64,000 nucleotides of DNA, taken from positions 124,001 through 188,000 of the forward strand of contig CAVRYY010000003.1 in assembly GCA_963725655.1 (NCBI GenBank), in the 5' to 3' direction. This document shows positions 63,324-64,000 of the stretch, in pieces (the stretch's first letter is position 1; each line of letters begins with the position of its first letter). The stretch is from CAVRXT01 sp963725655 (GTDB taxonomy: Bacteria; Acidobacteriota; Terriglobia; Acidiferrales; UBA7541). The translations under genes and the position numbers were made by a program. The notes below the pieces were generated by a model that was not told the DNA's origin, searched no databases, and worked only from the letters and a program-made list of their open reading frames with translations.

Positions 63324-64000
63324 TGAGGATTCCCCCACTTCCAGTTTCGGATTTCCGGCATATCTTCGCCGTGCTTGTCGATGTATTGCTTGTGCTCGAT
63401 GAGCTTGTCCTGCACCAACTGCTTTAGGTAAGCACCCTTAGTGCCCAACTGCGGTAGCCGATCGACCACGTCTTGGACAAGGTGGAACCTGTCCAGGTCG
63501 TTCTGCACCCTCATGTCAAAAGCGGTCGTGATGGTGCCTTCTTCCTTGTAGCCTCGGACGTGGAGCTTGAGGTTGGCGCGACGGTAGGTCAGCCGGTGGA
63601 CTAGCCACGGATATCCATGAAAGCCAAAGATGATGTGTTTGTCTTTGGTGAAAAGCGAATCGTAGTCCGTTTCGCTCAGGCCGTGCGGGTGCTCCGTGCA
63701 GGACTGTAACTTCATCAAATCGACGACATTGATGACCCGGATTTTCAGTTCGGGCAAATGCTGCCGGAGGATGGAAACGGCAGCCAAGATCTCCAGCGTG
63801 GGCGTGTCACCGCAGCAGGCCATTACTACATCGGGCTCAGCATTCTGGTCGTTGCTGGCCCATTGCCAGATGCCAATTCCTTCCGTGCAGTGAACAACAG
63901 CGGCGTCCATGGTCAGCCATTGGGGCAGGGCATGCTTTCCTGCGACGACCACGTTGACGTAATTCCGGCTACGCAGGCAGTGATCGAAAACCGACAACAG
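63320..64000 (-). CDS. xfp: phosphoketolase, C-terminal part (runs off the window)
   Basis: About 227 residues of the C-terminal domain of xylulose-5-phosphate/fructose-6-phosphate phosphoketolase. Recognisable parts are LTMDAAVVHCTEGIGIWQWASND, PDVVMACCGDTPTLEILAAVSILR, IIFGFHGYPWLVHRLTYRR, the GYKEEGTITTAFDMRVQNDLDRF block and the closing MPEIRNWKWG. It makes acetyl phosphate and a triose or tetrose phosphate. The 5' part lies beyond position 64000. The stop overlaps the proton-ATPase start by 4 nt. Confidence 0.93.
   Translation of the reverse strand: MLSVFDHCLRSRNYVNVVVAGKHALPQWLTMDAAVVHCTEGIGIWQWASNDQNAEPDVVMACCGDTPTLEILAAVSILRQHLPELKIRVINVVDLMKLQSCTEHPHGLSETDYDSLFTKDKHIIFGFHGYPWLVHRLTYRRANLKLHVRGYKEEGTITTAFDMRVQNDLDRFHLVQDVVDRLPQLGTKGAYLKQLVQDKLIEHKQYIDKHGEDMPEIRNWKWGNPQ

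Overview
The window looks like a chromosomal segment of a soil-type acidobacterium (Acidobacteriota). This is inferred from the gene set: a TonB-dependent receptor with an N-terminal carboxypeptidase-regulatory-like domain, NHL and YncE-type propeller proteins, SelA-like PLP enzymes with export-type N-termini, a class of plasma-membrane P-type ATPase, and moderately GC-rich codon use. No rRNA gene or ribosomal-protein marker is present, so the assignment is provisional.

Layout. 1-20.9 kb is mostly core: serS, a thiolase and enoyl-CoA hydratase pair, a cobalamin-type ABC importer (btuF-btuC-btuD), a frameshifted CcmD-like microprotein, gatB, a BCP-type peroxiredoxin, a PIN-TRAM protein, an SDR-pncB pair, HU, an M20 peptidase, a PilZ protein, a frameshifted secreted protein, a GGDEF protein, a DUF885 protein and a beta-helix protein. 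20.9-42.6 kb is a catabolic and transport region: a KDG/KDA-dehydratase-like FAH enzyme, a secreted DUF4380-like protein, then an operon-like minus-strand series (glycosidase-like/FGE fusion, citryl-CoA-synthetase-like beta subunit fused to a ferredoxin domain, alpha subunit, citryl-CoA-lyase-like protein, MFS carboxylate-type transporter). Next come an NHL propeller, an IclR regulator, a SelA-like PLP enzyme, a TonB receptor, a class V aminotransferase, an APC permease and a second SelA-like enzyme. 42.8-50.7 kb holds an MFS exporter, a DedA-rhodanese fusion, a propeller protein, an ArsR-SRPBCC-CxxC microprotein-DUF899 cassette and tRNA-Ser(UGA). 50.7-56.3 kb is a patchwork with phage packaging genes (DUF5681, terminase large subunit) between gene fragments. 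56.3-64 kb carries DUF3185, a Crp/Fnr regulator and a coupled minus-strand series xfp - proton ATPase - gnd - zwf.

The most striking result is the peroxiredoxin at 8701-9162. A single in-frame TGA replaces exactly the peroxidatic cysteine codon of the PxxxTxxC motif, the frame stays open and well conserved on both sides, and a hairpin with bacterial-SECIS-like spacing follows it. I read this as a selenocysteine peroxiredoxin that ordinary gene calling would split or truncate. The second is a paired regulatory module. The SelA-like gene (32894) and the TonB receptor (35125) have upstream regions that align without a gap over 114 nt. Identity is concentrated in a GTCCAG half-site, a CGTCCA-N6-TGGACG palindrome and a TTGACA-N17-TAACAT promoter at identical spacing, which points to co-control by the adjacent IclR protein.

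Several genes (thiolase, gatB, arsR) have -10 elements so close to the start codon that leaderless or near-leaderless transcripts are likely.
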